In this document: piece after piece, positions 10,756-23,990 of the stretch
How the letters are laid out: every line of letters starts with the position of its first letter
Numbering within the stretch: the stretch's first letter is position 1
Source: Pseudoscleropodium purum
Lineage: Eukaryota; Streptophyta; Bryopsida; Hypnales; Brachytheciaceae
NCBI GenBank assembly: GCA_963969395.1
Contig: OZ017797.1
Location: forward strand, 4,526,001 to 4,590,000
DNA: 64,000 nt
Reading direction: 5' to 3'
The notes under the pieces: generated by a model
Told to the model about the DNA's origin: nothing
Databases searched by the model: none
What the model saw: only the letters and a program-made list of their open reading frames with translations
Position numbers and translations under genes: made by a program

Positions 10756-11667
10756 TTATATAATGCATCCAAAACTTTCCTAACTTAAAAGGTATAACTT
10801 TACAAACATACCTTCAATCTTCCTATGACTTCCATTGAATTATGAATTCAAATTGGCTAAGGTTTCTCATTCTATAGTATTGTCAAGCAAAGTTCAATTG
10901 CAACAATGGAGATGATTGGAAGGAGCAAAAGGAGATCCCAAAATTGCTTACCCTTATTGCCTAAGGTCTTATTGGATTCAAAAACATCATTGCTTTTGAA
11001 GTGTTATAGATCTAAATGTCACTAAGGTATAGAAATCTCAATCATATATATAGTCTTGTAATGAACATGTTGTGAATGACATGAATCAAATTTGGAGTCA
11101 TTTGATTGCATAGATTGCAAGATTACAATGTATTAGTGTTGAAAAAACATGCTTAAATTTTCTTAGCAATGCATTTGGAGGTGAAATTCGATTTCTAAAC
11201 CAACTCAAATGAATAAACTTGAAACTATAAAGTCATTCAAACAAACAAACATACACATTGATGAAAAAAATAATGATTCAATTGACTCAATGTGGCTACA
11301 AAATGGCTTTGAAATGTCAAAAAATAGCAAGAAAAGTTGCAAAATAACATATGAGGTTGAACCTCCTTCTACTAAAATGCTTCTTTATCACTCATAACTT
11401 CTTGAATTGATATAAAATTTTATCCACACAAACTAAACTAGTATGCGCAACTTCTCCCAAAAAAATTATTGGAAACACACGATATATGAAAAAGAAACAA
11501 GCCATCAAAGTTCACTAATCCAAAAATGTTGGGATTTTGAACTTAGAATTGCTCCCAAATATTCAAAGAAACTTGAATTGACTTGAAAATTCTACCGCGA
11601 TATCTAGAGTGAAAGGGGAACATAACCTAGTAAAGTTTTTGAAAATGAACATTTGATGAAGTAGATA

Positions 11668-11689
11668 CCCCCCCCCCCCCCCCCCCCCC
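11668..11689. repeat. C22 homopolymer
   Basis: Twenty-two consecutive cytosines followed by ttt. The minus strand is a G22 run that could form a quadruplex. The exact length is a likely site of assembly or sequencing error. Confidence 0.9.
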
Positions 11690-12184
11690 TTTCTAGTTGC
11701 CACCATCAAATGCAATTTGGTGAACTCAAATTGAACTTATGAACTTTGACTGGCTTCAATAAAATTGATTTATCTTAGATTGATCTAAAAGTTTACCAAA
11801 CAAAGTAGAAAAGAAAGCATAAATTTTCCAACAAGTTTTATTGAATTTGAAAATTGGATGCAAAAGTTACAACTTTTTCAATTGGACTTAAAACTAAGTG
11901 AGGACACTTTTGGTCCCCTTCGACAATGAGGGGTTAATAATGTTATGATTGTCACCATAGAGGGTTGAATGCTTATTTGTGCATGCATGTAAGGCGAGGT
12001 GGGGCAGTGTGATTTTTATTAGGATGATCACCCATTTCCAATCACTTAAGCAAATCGGACCTTGCACAACATTAGGAAAATTAAGGAATAAATTTTTCTA
12101 TATCCAGAAATACATTTGGTAAGGATTAAGTATTTTTGGTCATGGAAATTATAAAAAACAAAATTTCTATAAATTTTTAAGTAA

Positions 12185-12610
12185 AAAGATTTTGTTTGCC
12201 CTCATATTGTGATACAGGACATGCTATTTCCAACCAACGCATGCTTGAAATGTGTTAGCACTTTACAATTGAAATAGAGCACCGCAAGTTGCAATCCAAA
12301 TTTGACAACACAGCACTAATTGCCTCAAAAGTCATTAGTTTCTCCTATCCAGTTGCTTGGAAATAGAGCACCATATGCTTCAAAAACAGACCACAGTAAG
12401 TTATGCTATGAAAATGGGATGCTGATCGGAAATGGGTGATTTCCTTTATATCTTCCATGTCTGCGGTGGGGGGTGCGGCGGGGGGTGGGAGAGGTTTGAG
12501 AGGGTGGGCTCCCCCAGTGAAAGAGTGGATATGCTCTAAAGTTCAGTTCCTGCTCTCGTATCCAAGTTTTGTTTGCCCTCATATTGAGACCACAGCAAGT
12601 TATTATAAAC
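12185..12610. repeat. partial direct duplications around a GC-rich patch
   Basis: The string ttttgtttgccctcatattg occurs at about 12189 and again at about 12565, and cagaccacagtaagtta near 12390 recurs as gagaccacagcaagtta near 12585. The GC-rich stretch between them (12460-12530) has G and C runs but no supported gene. Confidence 0.55.
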
Positions 12611-14516
12611 AAGTTCTATCTTAGTCAAGAAAGGCAACTGTTTTCTTATGCTTCACGCCACTGGTACAACAGTACAACCTTGCCCCGACTGACTTTGTAT
12701 TGCAAATGTGTGTGCCAGGAAACACCGCTGCCGGTGATTTGCAAAATTTGAGTGGGATGAAAGTTACAAATATCAAGCCCTGAGTGAATCAACCGAGACC
12801 GAACAGAAAGGTTCAGTTATTCTCTTCAATCCCATTTTTAACGGATGACATGTACTACTCCTCCAGATACCTTCCCTTTTTCAACTCTATGATTGAGTAC
12901 ATGTCTAGCTCTTTGCTATGATTTTTTACTATAACTTGGATAGCGTATGTAAAAGATTGGATGATCTCATTTGCTTTAAAAATAAAAAAAAGATTGGATG
13001 TACAAAATGTCAATTTATACTCATTGTTTAAGGTTTGGGTGTATTTACCTAGAAGGACTCACCTCCTCCAAATGATTAATCCCGCCTTCAAGGACAGAAA
13101 ATTATCCTCTTTTGGTACCATGTGAATCATTGGCTCAAGAAAATTCAAAAGCATTCATTGGAAGTCATTAGAAGCACTGTAAAAACAACCATCTTCTTTA
13201 AACCACTCATATAATTAGCTATTGAATGGATATGAGGTGGTTCCCAAATGGACCTCTTTAGCCATTGAGTGAACTAAGGAAAATCTATTATGTATTGTAA
13301 GAACCAATCATTTTCCTTAATTTCCTCCCATTTCTTTACAAGTTGTAGGTAGATAAATTTTGAGAGATCTAGAGTCATAAATAGGTACCTATGATACAAA
13401 CCTTTGAAAATTCATAAGCAACTCAATAATACTTAGAATTTTTTTTTTTAAAACTCATTGTATTATATTGTGCATCTATTTTCTATCTTTGAAAAATGAT
13501 CTAAAAATCTTTCTATGCATAAAAAACACAAAAAAGGTTGACTAGCCTTTAAATGGTCACTTTTAGAGCAAATTACTTTATTATACAAGACCTCCTCTTT
13601 TCACACAAAATTTCAAGCATGAACAGTTGTACTCTTGATCAACATAGAACGATTCTTTGTCATTCATCAACCCAAAAACGAATGTGGTGTCCTTTAAGGA
13701 TTAACACCAATTTTTTTAATTATTGGACCAATAGGTATATTCTTTGCTTTTAAAGTTTACAATAAAATCATTCATTCAACCTTTAGGTCCACAACATCTT
13801 TACATGGTTAAAGTTCAACTAACAATAATCAAGAGATTGACTAATCACCAAAGTTGTAAGAAACTAAATCTTAGCTCTTACATGTAATTTTGAATAAAGC
13901 ATACAAGGATCTATTTATGTTATGTATACACTTATATTATATACTGAGAAGAGTTATTCATTACCTATAAATCTAAACTAAAGAGAAAAATGACTACTTA
14001 CCTTTACTCAAGTTTAAAAAAACTATACTACTTCTTTACAATATAGCGCAAAAAAAATCATATTGCTTTTATAGTCAATTTCGTCTTGATTAATGTGTTT
14101 ATAATTCCAACATAGTTTTATCAAAATAGTTTTCTCATATTTTCTCATATTTTTCACATCCAAGGAATTTGAAGTTTGTAGAGTGTCATGGCTGTCATCT
14201 GTTTCAAATACAACTTCATTGAGGTTTTATCAAATGTTCAATAACATTACTTCATATTAGATATGTAGATGTAGTTGAAATTGAATCTTTAAAGTCAATG
14301 ATTTTGAGTTAAGGCAATCATAATTGCATTGAAATGAGACTCCTTGTTCAAATTAATAGGACCTAATTATAGCAAAGACTTTATATTTTCCATTAATTTT
14401 CTTATGTGTTGTGCTTATTATTATTTTTAAATAGGACACATGGAAAATGGAAAATATAGTAAGGTTTAAACAAACATGTTTCCTTTAGTATTACATTTTC
14501 TCATACAACATGTAGT

Positions 14517-15461
14517 TTAACCCCTAAAGGACCGAGGCCTTTTTTCTGCCAAAAAACACTGAAAACTGTCATTTCTATAGCAAAGAGTAAAAAAGAATTT
14601 AATTGTTTTTTCTTTCACATCTAACCATAGGGGCTTACACCTCACTAGTATAAAAAAAAGTGTGGACAAAATTTCAGAATTTTTCACCACACAAATTGCA
14701 AGATATTTGTGTTTAAAGTAGAAAAAACAAGTTTTTCAGCACATTACAGGATTGGATTTTTTGAATTTGAACATTTTTTACTGAATTTTTTTGCACTATG
14801 GAGTTTTGAGCTTTAAATCTTTATAGTGGAGAATTGAGTTGAGAGTCTGGCGATAAAAAAGAAATTCAAAAATACTTAATTTTCATTCTTAAAAAATTAT
14901 TAAGTAGAAGTAGGTATGAGGTAGAAGGAAAATCTAAAATATTCATATATTTTAGATGGACCTAAAATGCACTAATCCCAACGGTGAGATTGTTCTAGTA
15001 AGTAAACTAAACCATGCAAAATAAAAAAATTTGAAAAATTTGAAAAATTGCATTCAGAAATGAATCCTACAAGTTATTTTTTTCAAGAAGATGCTCTAAC
15101 TACCCGAAAAACAAGAATGTCCATAACTTTTTCACAACAAATCCAAATGAAATGAATCAAAGCTTTTCGGATAGACAAAAATATGATCTATGAGGAAAAA
15201 AGGATATATTTTTTAAATTCAAATTTTTGCAAAACTTTTTTGCTGCCCAGACTGCCCCCCGTCCCCTTTTTTTAAGTTTATTTGGTCATAACTATTGTTC
15301 TAAGGCACCGATTGTGAAAAAAAAAACTATACTCTCATAAAGCTTATCAGTTTTCTATCTTCAAAAAAATTATCAAAAAATCACAACAAAAATTCAGCCC
15401 ATAGGTACTTGTCCAAAATTCCATTTATCCTTTGAAGAGACAATAGTCCTTTAGGGGTTAA
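14517..15461. mobile_element. TTAA-bounded inverted-repeat element (family B)
   Basis: The termini are TTAACCCCTAAAGGAC and GTCCTTTAGGGGTTAA, exact inverted repeats of 16 bp. The 945-bp body is AT-rich and non-coding. Its reverse complement resembles the element at 37047-37971 at both ends and in the interior, so the two are copies in opposite orientation. Confidence 0.75.
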
Positions 15462-17370
15462 AAATTTTTTTTAAAATTATTCCGATACTAGTTTGAAATA
15501 TAAAATGGAATTCAGGTATTTGAAAAATGATATGTATATTTTTTATTTCCTATTATTCAATAATCTATAAATTAATTCAATTAGTACATATCTCCCTTAT
15601 ACTAACTTGCAGAATTTTGAATGAATTTATCTAATTAGTTTGAATATTGAATGAAATTTAGATTGAAAATCAATGAAAATCATTTTATAAGAGATAAAAG
15701 GAAAATGTTATTCACTACCAATTTTGTACATACTACAAATTTCAATAATTCTAGAATTAGTGCCTATTAGTGTTAATGCAACTACAAAACCAGATGAAAA
15801 CAATATTGGGTCTTATAGTACCCTATGTTGAATTTTCATATTTTTTTACTTTATTTATTGAGTTATTTTGAGTGTTTTAAAATTTTGATGAATTTATAAA
15901 TAATTTATTTCCTCAAAAACCTCTTCAACTCTTATAGGTTGATGTTGAAAAATAACAATTCTTATTGGTATAGGCGACTACTAAAAGGCAAAATGTATAA
16001 ATTCATGAGTTTCCAAATAAGAAACAGATTGCTTCAATTATGACACTTCAATTGTAGTGCCTCAAAATTCTATAGCTGAAGGTTGTGCACATAGATCTTA
16101 TATTTATCAATACTAAAATCAACTAAATTAATTTTGAGTAAAGTCATTTGAAAATGCAAATCAAATAACTCCCCACAATGATTGGCTAGAGGCAAAATAT
16201 TATGTATTTATCATATATGAAACCTTAACCTATAAATTTTACAAAAGCCATATTATGATATTAATCCCTTGTAGACACTTGGTTATTCAAGTAGGGTGGG
16301 GGTTGAGGATGAGAAGGAGATTTAGAGGTTAGAGACATGTTCAAGGTAGTAGGGGGGCTTAGATGCCAATCGTAGAACACATTGATACACCCTCAAGAAG
16401 TAAGCTAGGGTTCGAGGTGAATTTTTGTTTTGAATTTTTTTCATGTTACAAAAATAGAACACATATATTAGCTAATGTAAATTCTTCTCAACTCTAGGTA
16501 AACAATTTAATTCTAGGATTCATCACTATAATTACAACGTGATCTCATCTTTCAAAGATAACACAAATTCACCTCAAGCGAATGACTCATTGCATGTTGG
16601 AGGCCATAATAAGAAGCAAAAATGTTTTAAAACCTAAATTAAAGCCCAACATTGCATTCATAGCCCCCTAAATGCACCTAAACTCATTCATTTAATGCTA
16701 TACACCTAATTTTATAAGATTGGCAAGCTCCACTACAACCTCATAGTGTTGGTCAATACATGATGAAGGTCACAATTAGGAAAAAAGAAGAATTAGAGCC
16801 ATGAAGTGATTTAGCTAAACATTGGTAAAGACAATGTCTACAAACACTTATATCCAATCACTCATTGTCCAAATTCAACTATAAAAGCCTCCACTACAAC
16901 TTCAAAGAAATTGGTGAATATAACCGGAAGTCCACAATTAGAAGCTACAAAATTTTCATTGCTCAAAAGTCTCACCTAACAATACAAATAAGCACCTACC
17001 ACACACAATACCAATCACTATTTGGATGTTAATCCACTATATTGAACTATAACAACCTCCACCACTCTTCTACAAATTGGTGCCTACCAAAACATAAATG
17101 AATCTCCACTTGTCCCCTTCTTCTTTCTCTCCCTTTTCCACTTTTCTTTCTTGCATCCTACAACTACTATTTGCAATGTCTACAATAATAGAAAGTCACT
17201 TTGAGAATTTGAAAGGGGAAGTTAGGAAATGTTTCTTCCTTGTCTAAAGAGCATTGTTTGGGTTGGACTCATCTCACTCTCACAACTTCTACTCAAGGCT
17301 AAATGCCACGAAAGAAGAACCCTGTGCCACAATGGAAGAAAAAAAGAATACCAATTTTCTATACAATATT

Positions 17371-17520
17371 AGGATGAATGTTGAAATTTTGAGCACCACT
17401 GTAAAATTTTATATCACCACTTTGGGACCTCTTTAAAAAATGAAAAAAAATGTTGGAATTTGGAACACCATTGTAAAATTTTATATCACCACTTTGGCAC
17501 CTCATAAAAAAATGAAGAAA
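17371..17520. repeat. 72-bp tandem duplication, also dispersed
   Basis: Two adjacent copies share gtaaaattttatatcaccac followed by tttggcacct (or tttgggacct) and an A-rich tail, offset by about 72 bp. A reverse-complement copy lies at about 35937-36025, next to a family A element. Confidence 0.7.
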
Positions 17521-18639
17521 AAAATGCCCTGATTCTTACAACCTTACAACCCCTCCGGCTACAGAAATGACGCGTGCCATCCATAACTCCGACACTCCCA
17601 AGGACAAGTTATTTAATTTCTTCGGAATCTGACAGACGCACAGGGTAAAGCGCTGTAAGCTTAGGTGTTGTTGAGTCAGTGGTCCTTTACCAAATTTCAT
17701 GATAGATTTCCACTGTACCCCCAACTGGAAACAAGCAGAGGGTCATGATTAAATAACTCTGTGCTTGTGTGAGGAGGAGGCTAAGTTATGTCGCAATTCC
17801 CGGAATATACGGAGGAACTGACTCTTGGAATCGGAAACCTACTCCTACACACAACCCTAATCACGTTCTGCCATGTGTCGTGTTCCAATACATCCAAGAC
17901 TTCGTCAAATCAGAGCTGGACCAGCTCACTCCTCTCCACCCACCAACGAAAGAATCAGAAAGAATCGTCTAGAATCTTCCAATGCACGCACGGTCTGGTG
18001 ATGTGTACGGCAAGGTTAGCTAAGAGTGAGCACACTTAGAGACTTGCCATTGGTTGGGAATTAACCTAAAGTAGCGAGTTGCGTGGGTGTGGCACACAAG
18101 AGTATTGTTCAAATCTTACACACGGTCTTTTTGCTTGGAAGATTATGGCCCTTTTTCAAACACTTAAGGAATTACTCATATCTAGAGTGTGGATTTTTTA
18201 ATGTGCGGAAATAGAGTTTAGAAGGATTTCAAAAAATTTCAATTTTTTTTCCTCAAAACACAATTATTCTGAATTTTTTAACTAAAGATATACAGTTGAC
18301 CTATACTCATCATATAGAACTTTCTATTTTCAAACATAGATTGCAAATAAAATCATTCAAAGACTAGTTGCAATATTGACAGACTTGTAGCCAATCACAA
18401 GTGGGTTGGATGATGTGTCGTAATTGATCACCATTCACCTCCCCAAGCATGGAATTTTAGCAACCTATACCTCTATAATGGGAGGGTAATTTGGAAAGGA
18501 ATGAGTTACTCTAGATGAATTTTTGATAGATTAATTTAGAGGAGATTGTTGTGTATTGTATTGTTACTATAGTCAAAATAAAAGTGAAAATAATTTTAAA
18601 ATTTTCTACTCTAGAATAATTCATACATACATACTTCAA

Positions 18640-19580
18640 AATTAGGCTGTTTGTTTGTTTTATTTGTTAATGTGAAATCATCTAGACCATGTATCCCTTG
18701 ATTGCATTTTTAGTACCATTAGAAAGCTCTCCATGAGAAGGGGAGCATAGACTTTTGTTTTGTGGCATGTAGACCTACAATGTGAAAGATATTGAATTTT
18801 GAAGTTGTTATGAATTAAAAAAATTAAAAAATTAGTTGAATTTTAAATGTGGCATCAAACACAAGGCACATTAGTAATCATTGTATATAATTGTATAATT
18901 CATAAAAACTTCAAAATTCAATATCTTTCCTACTATATGTCCAAATGCCATGAAACAAGTTACTTGAGGACGTACAGTCCAAAAAATCTCACCATAATAA
19001 ACAAACAAAACAAAACAAACATTGGCACCTAACTTAAGGTATACATGTTCCAGGTATACTTAAACAAAACTACTATATCATGTGATGTTGCCACGATATA
19101 ATAAAATATAAAAATATAAAAATATAAAAAATTTAAAAATTTATAAAAACTTCAAAATTCAATAAATTTTATGATGTAGGTTCAAACACCACAAAACAAA
19201 GCCCATATACATCTCTTCATAGAGATCTTTTTAATGATACCATAAACATAACCAAGAGATGCATAGTCTAAGAAATCTCATTGTAATAAACAAAATATAA
19301 CAAAACAAACAATCTAACTTAGGCTGTAAACTAGTGTGCACAATGTCATTGCTATAATCAAAATCAAAATCATTTTCTAATTTTCTAATTTATAAAAACT
19401 TTGAAATTCAATCCTTTCCATAATGTAGATCCAAATGCCACAAAACAAAGCTTTTATATTCGAATGTCCTTGCTAAGGGTTTTTTGATAGTATCAAGAAC
19501 ACAACTAAGGGGCACACATTTAAGGAGATTTAATTTTAACAAACAAACCAAACAACCTACCTTAACGTATGGATAATATA
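18640..19580. repeat. inverted copy plus tandem ~245-bp repeats
   Basis: A unit beginning ataaaaacttcaaaattcaa recurs near 18899, 19141 and 19391 (the last as aactttgaaattcaat), about 245 bp apart. Each unit later contains a caaacaaacaaaac-like stretch and a cttaaggt or cttaggct motif. The segment 18640-18820 is the reverse complement of a unit, so the left side can fold into a hairpin. A further copy lies at 50220-50750. Confidence 0.65.
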
Positions 19581-20750
19581 AAAAAAATCATGCAACCCTT
19601 TTCTAAACTTTAAATATTTGTTATAATTTGAAAAATTGAAATTATTGTGCAAAATTTGAATATATTTTGATATTGTAGGTGAATATGGTGTTTTGCAAAA
19701 TAACATTTCCAAACATCCATGTTAATGTTATTAATAAAAAAAATCAAAGAAAAACAAATGGTCTGAGCAACAACTTAAATAGATGATCTTAATTTTTTCC
19801 AAAAGAAATGTATTAATTGTAGATGTGATGAACTTGCAAGTCACCTATAATACATAGATCTACTAAATACACTATTCAATGTTGATTACAAATACAATTT
19901 GATTTTTAGTCAAAATTTTTAAAATCTCAATTTTTAAGCCATTTTTCAAGAAACTATTGGCATAGTTTTATTTTTTAGTGATGCACTGAAAACTAATAGA
20001 AATCATCTTTAGAATCATATGCCAAAAAAAACATGAATATAGGGTTACATAATGTTGATATAAATATAAATTTTTTGAGTCAAAATTGTAAATAATTATG
20101 AAAAAACAATGAAAGCTTATAGATTTTAAAACACCAAAATTTACACATAAAAATCATACAAAAAAATTATTAATGGATATCCTATTAAAATTTTGAAGAC
20201 TTTCTAAAAAAATAAAGGTTATGAAGTTTTCATTTTATTCTACAATTTTTTTAAAGATTACTGTAGATTTTTTTTAATTTTATAAATATGTAGGACTTTA
20301 TGTACAAAAAAAACTCATTCTTCATAAATTTCATAATATGAAAAGTAACTTTAGACTTTTGTTACAACCACTTCTTATTTCTTGATTTGCCCTCCTAGTG
20401 AACATTTTTTCTATGCATAGTCAATTTGGTGTCGTATATTTATTATATAAACTATTGGCTTGTGCCATTATAAAGTCAATCTTTGAAAGGAGTAACCAAA
20501 AGTAGTCCTTGCAAGCTACCACGTGAATGATGGCTACTTGAACTACCCCATTAAGGCCTCTTTGTTGTATCTAGACTAACTTTATGATTAACTCTTCGTA
20601 CATCTATCCATCATCTTGTTTTACAATCATAAATCTTTTTTTAAATCAAAGATTTATTTATCAATTTTCCGAGGTAGTAGTGTAACTTGCAATCTTGACT
20701 TTAGTCCTAAAGCCATTTGCATTCTTAAATAGTTTGATTGTGGATGAAAC

Positions 20751-22350
20751 TTCAATTATTCATCCAAATGTATTTATTTTCATTCAAATGAAGTGAAATC
20801 ATCCTGTTTGTGTGACGTTTGCTATTTTTATTCATTAAAACTGGCAAATATTTCACAAAGTAGTGAAAGTACTGTATTCCAAATTTTATCATGAAATCGC
20901 AACTCAGTGAAAAATGGCCATAAATTAAATCCCTCCAGTACGGTGACCAGGAAGACAAGGAAAGAATCCGAAAAAGAGTCGTTGCAAAGCTTCCAAAAGC
21001 ACGGTCTTCGGAGGTCCACGGGGACCGGGGCGACCCTAACGAGTCGTATAGAATCTTCCAATTGCACGGTGTTCAGAGCTCAACGGTGATCGGGGTGGGT
21101 ATCAACGACGCCAAAGACCCTCGCGTGTTTCATGGTGACACACGCCATTAGTTGTTTAGTGCTGGAAAAGGTAGTGATGGTGTGCTCGTTTGTTACTTTG
21201 CAATAAAAAAAATTTGATTCGCTTCAAAACAAAGAAAATAAAGGTGACCATGGAGCGACTGCTTCTGCTGTTGTGCGTGATCAGCTCGAGAGTTGAGGGG
21301 AGGTGGAGAATCGAATTGATGCCATGGCCGGCGCCATGAGCGGGACGATGTCGATGCGCGACCCCATTGGGAAAGGCAAAGATTCGGGAGGAGATCAGAA
21401 CTTTCTTGGTTGTTGCATTAAGTAGAGCTCTGGAGAGTGAATCAAGGGTGCACGTTGCGTGACCGACTCGTGTGCAATGTATCTGGCGGTTATCATGAAC
21501 CTAAGCTTTCGCATCGCTGCAGTTGAACAGTCCTCGGCAGGGTCCCACCGAAGCTCCCCCTGTCTTTGCAGTCTGTTTTCGCATGGTCCGTCCGTCACCT
21601 TCCGTGTTTTGTTACTTTTAATTTTTCTTTTGGAGGAGCTTAATTAGTAGAAATTTCGCTGTGTCAGGTTCAGGTTTCTATTTTAGTTGCTGCTGCGCGT
21701 ACGTGACGACGTACGGCGATTAGCAGGCGAAGTTTCCGATCAGCGTTCCTTTCGATTGTGTGTGGGGAATTGTCGCAGGAGTCTTGATTCTCTCAAGGAG
21801 GGAATGTAAGTGTTGTGTTGCGGAAAGTGCACGGAGGGATACGTGAGGTGCGTGGGAAGGGACGGATCGCTTTCGCAGAGAAAGATTTGCGGAGTTGATT
21901 TTGAGTAGTCTGGCTTCATTTGGCTGCGGATTCTTTTTGGTATTTAGAGCTGTAGGAAGGAATCGAAATTTGAAGCGAGCGAGTGAGCGAGCAAGAGAGC
22001 GAGGCTCGTTTCGTCCCCAGGGTTGTAAATTTATAATCTATTCCTCAGTTGGACGATCGGAAGGTGATCGGAAGCCGACGACTGATCTGGAGCAAGAATT
22101 TCAGGCAGGTTGACTAGGGATGCGATAGGTGCTTGTGCATACTGAATTGAGCCCTTGAGCAGGGCGAGTGAGTAAGCTGAGAGCAGACAGAGATTTTCGT
22201 TTAACACGGTGCTACGCAACTGAGGTCTCACGAAGGGGCAGGGGATTTTGTACAGCTGCAGAGACAAGGAAGGCTATTATTGTTATCAGAGAGACCTCTT
22301 TTTCTTCTTGAAATCTCCTGCCCTTTCCTTGAGTCCTTACTTACTCAGCC
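20751..22350 (+). other. upstream region and leader of the CRT-like gene
   Basis: Base composition rises sharply from about 20890. The region has many short out-of-frame ATGs but no convincing gene of its own. The last stretch before the start codon (22285-22345) is pyrimidine-rich, typical of a plant leader. I see no clear TATA box, so the start of transcription is open. Confidence 0.45.
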
Positions 22351-23990
22351 ATGGCCGTGTCACTGCATTCAGCGAACTCTCTTCAATTTATTTCCCGTAG
22401 CAGAGTACCTCTGGACTTTCTTCCTGTCTCGACGTGTTCATCTTCACAAGGATCGCGTAGCCGGATCAATTTCAATTTCCAATCACCGGAGCGAGCACAC
22501 AGTATTCTCCCACAAATTCCCTCCGACCGCTTCAAACTCAACATCGAATCAGCCACGCATCTTTCGAGTCTCTCATCGCGCCCATTTGGCAAGGGCTATG
22601 ATCTCCCAGGTCGTCATTTGTTGAGCCTCAAGACAAGAAGATCGCCAGCGAAACCAAAGTTAGTGTGTAATGCGGCAGCTGCTAGCGCATCTTCTTCATC
22701 TGGAGCACATGCAGATTTTCACTCTGTTACTTTCTTAGGCAGGGTTTTCCTGCAGAAAGATGTGCAATTCGTTTGCGCCGCCGTGGCCACCGTTCTCTTA
22801 GCAGGCGCCAATAAGATACTATATAAGATGGCTCTTGTTCCATTAAGTAGATATCCTCTATTTTTGGCACAATTCAGCACTGTGACATACGTTGTTGCAT
22901 ATTCGTCGATACTCCTCATGCGTTACCGAGCAGGGATAGTCACCAAGGAGATGCTTGCAGTACCGAAGGGCAAATTTGTCTTGATTGGTGCGCTGGAAGC
23001 GTTAGGAATCGCCATGGGCACGGTCTCTGCAGCAATTCTTCCCGGCGCCACCATCCCTGTCTTGGCTCAGGTATTTTTAAAATCATCTGATTATTTGTGG
23101 AATTATGATTATGTTTTTTGAATTTTTTGCACATAAACGCGAAACATTCTGTTGAAGCTGTTACATATGTTGTCAATGCCTAGAGGTGAGCTTGTGAGCA
23201 AGACGCAATGGCGCCCTCATCAACTTTTGATTTTATAAAATTAACAGAAAATTCAATCTGCTGGCAGGTGTTTTTAGTTTGGCAGCTTCTTCTTTCATCG
23301 ACAATTCTGAGGAAGCGCTACTCATTTGGGCAAATTGGAGGCTGCTTGCTGGTGATTGCTGGTGTTGTAGTGGTGGTTGCAAGTGGTTCGGGAGGTGCTG
23401 TTGCGGGTACATTGCAGCAATCTGGATACTTCTGGCCTCTAGTAATGATCGGCTCCACGTTCTTCTTCGCAGCTGCAACGATATTGAAGGAACTTCTGTT
23501 CCAGGATGGAGCCCAAAAGTTGAAAGGAGGCAATCTAGACCTCTTTGTGGTGAACACGTTTGGATCACTTTTTCAGACATTTTTTGTGTCAATGATTCTC
23601 CCCGTGGTCTTCAACGCTCGAGGAGTGCCTCTCCATCAGATTCCACATAGCCTCAAAGAGGGCTACGTATGTTTTGTGAACATTGGATCTCAAGTCAGCG
23701 GCTGTGAAGGTGCTCCTTTAGTGCCACTACTCTATGTCGTAGTAAATATGGCTTTCAACATCTTTTCCCTCAGTTTGTTGAAACACTATTCAGCCATAGT
23801 CTCATCTCTTTGTGTAACACTATCAATCCCTCTCTCAATTTGGGCCTTCACTCTTCCATGGCCCTACTTAGGAGTTCCTCCATCACTGCCATCTGGATTT
23901 TTCCTAGGTGCAGCGATTCTCATCGGAGGTCTTGCTATTTACAGCTTATCGAAACCTGTCAAGGAAAAGAGCCGCAGGAATAATATTTAG
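22351..23990 (+). CDS. CLT1-like: CRT-like (chloroquine-resistance-transporter-like) plastid transporter, two exons
   Basis: Joined exons 22351-23070 and 23268-23990 give about 480 residues; the 197-bp intron runs from CAG|GTATTT to GGCAG|GTG in phase 0. Residues 1-115 are rich in Ser and Arg with few acidic residues, as in chloroplast transit peptides. The rest is strongly hydrophobic, about ten membrane spans, and carries drug/metabolite transporter features of plant CLT proteins: GANKILYKMAL, SAAILPGATIPVLAQ, VFLVWQLLLSS, KGGNLDLFVVNTFGSLFQ, GCEGAPLVPLLYVVVNMAFN and the final PSGFFLGAAI. Plant CLT proteins sit in the plastid envelope and move glutathione and its precursor. The start codon is in a good context (GCCATGGCC). 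Angiosperm relatives have many more introns, as I recall; here there is one. Confidence 0.88.

Larger units (their letters stand above)
10107..14516. other. AT-rich non-coding region
   Basis: No gene is supported; open frames are short and show no family motif. It contains a copy of a dispersed repeat (10515-10755), a C22 homopolymer (11668-11689), a solitary TTAA terminus (aggggttaa ending at 11937) and a partly duplicated, locally GC-rich patch at 12185-12610. Confidence 0.6.
15462..20750. other. AT-rich non-coding region
   Basis: No gene is supported. It contains a 72-bp tandem duplication (17371-17520), a small GC-richer patch (17540-18060) with only short open frames, and a complex inverted and tandem repeat (18640-19580). 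The rest is AT-rich with many A and T runs. Confidence 0.6.

Noticed and set aside
18040..18125. tRNA-like gene (gttcaaatc stretch)
   Set aside because: No matching acceptor stem, D-arm or anticodon arm could be built around it.
21895..22113. Separate short protein in the leader of the transporter gene
   Set aside because: It is a short low-complexity Arg/Glu-rich frame without motif; a leader sequence explains it better.
23233..23592. Long minus-strand frame opposite the second exon of the transporter gene
   Set aside because: It is the antisense shadow of a conserved transporter exon and shows no family motif of its own.
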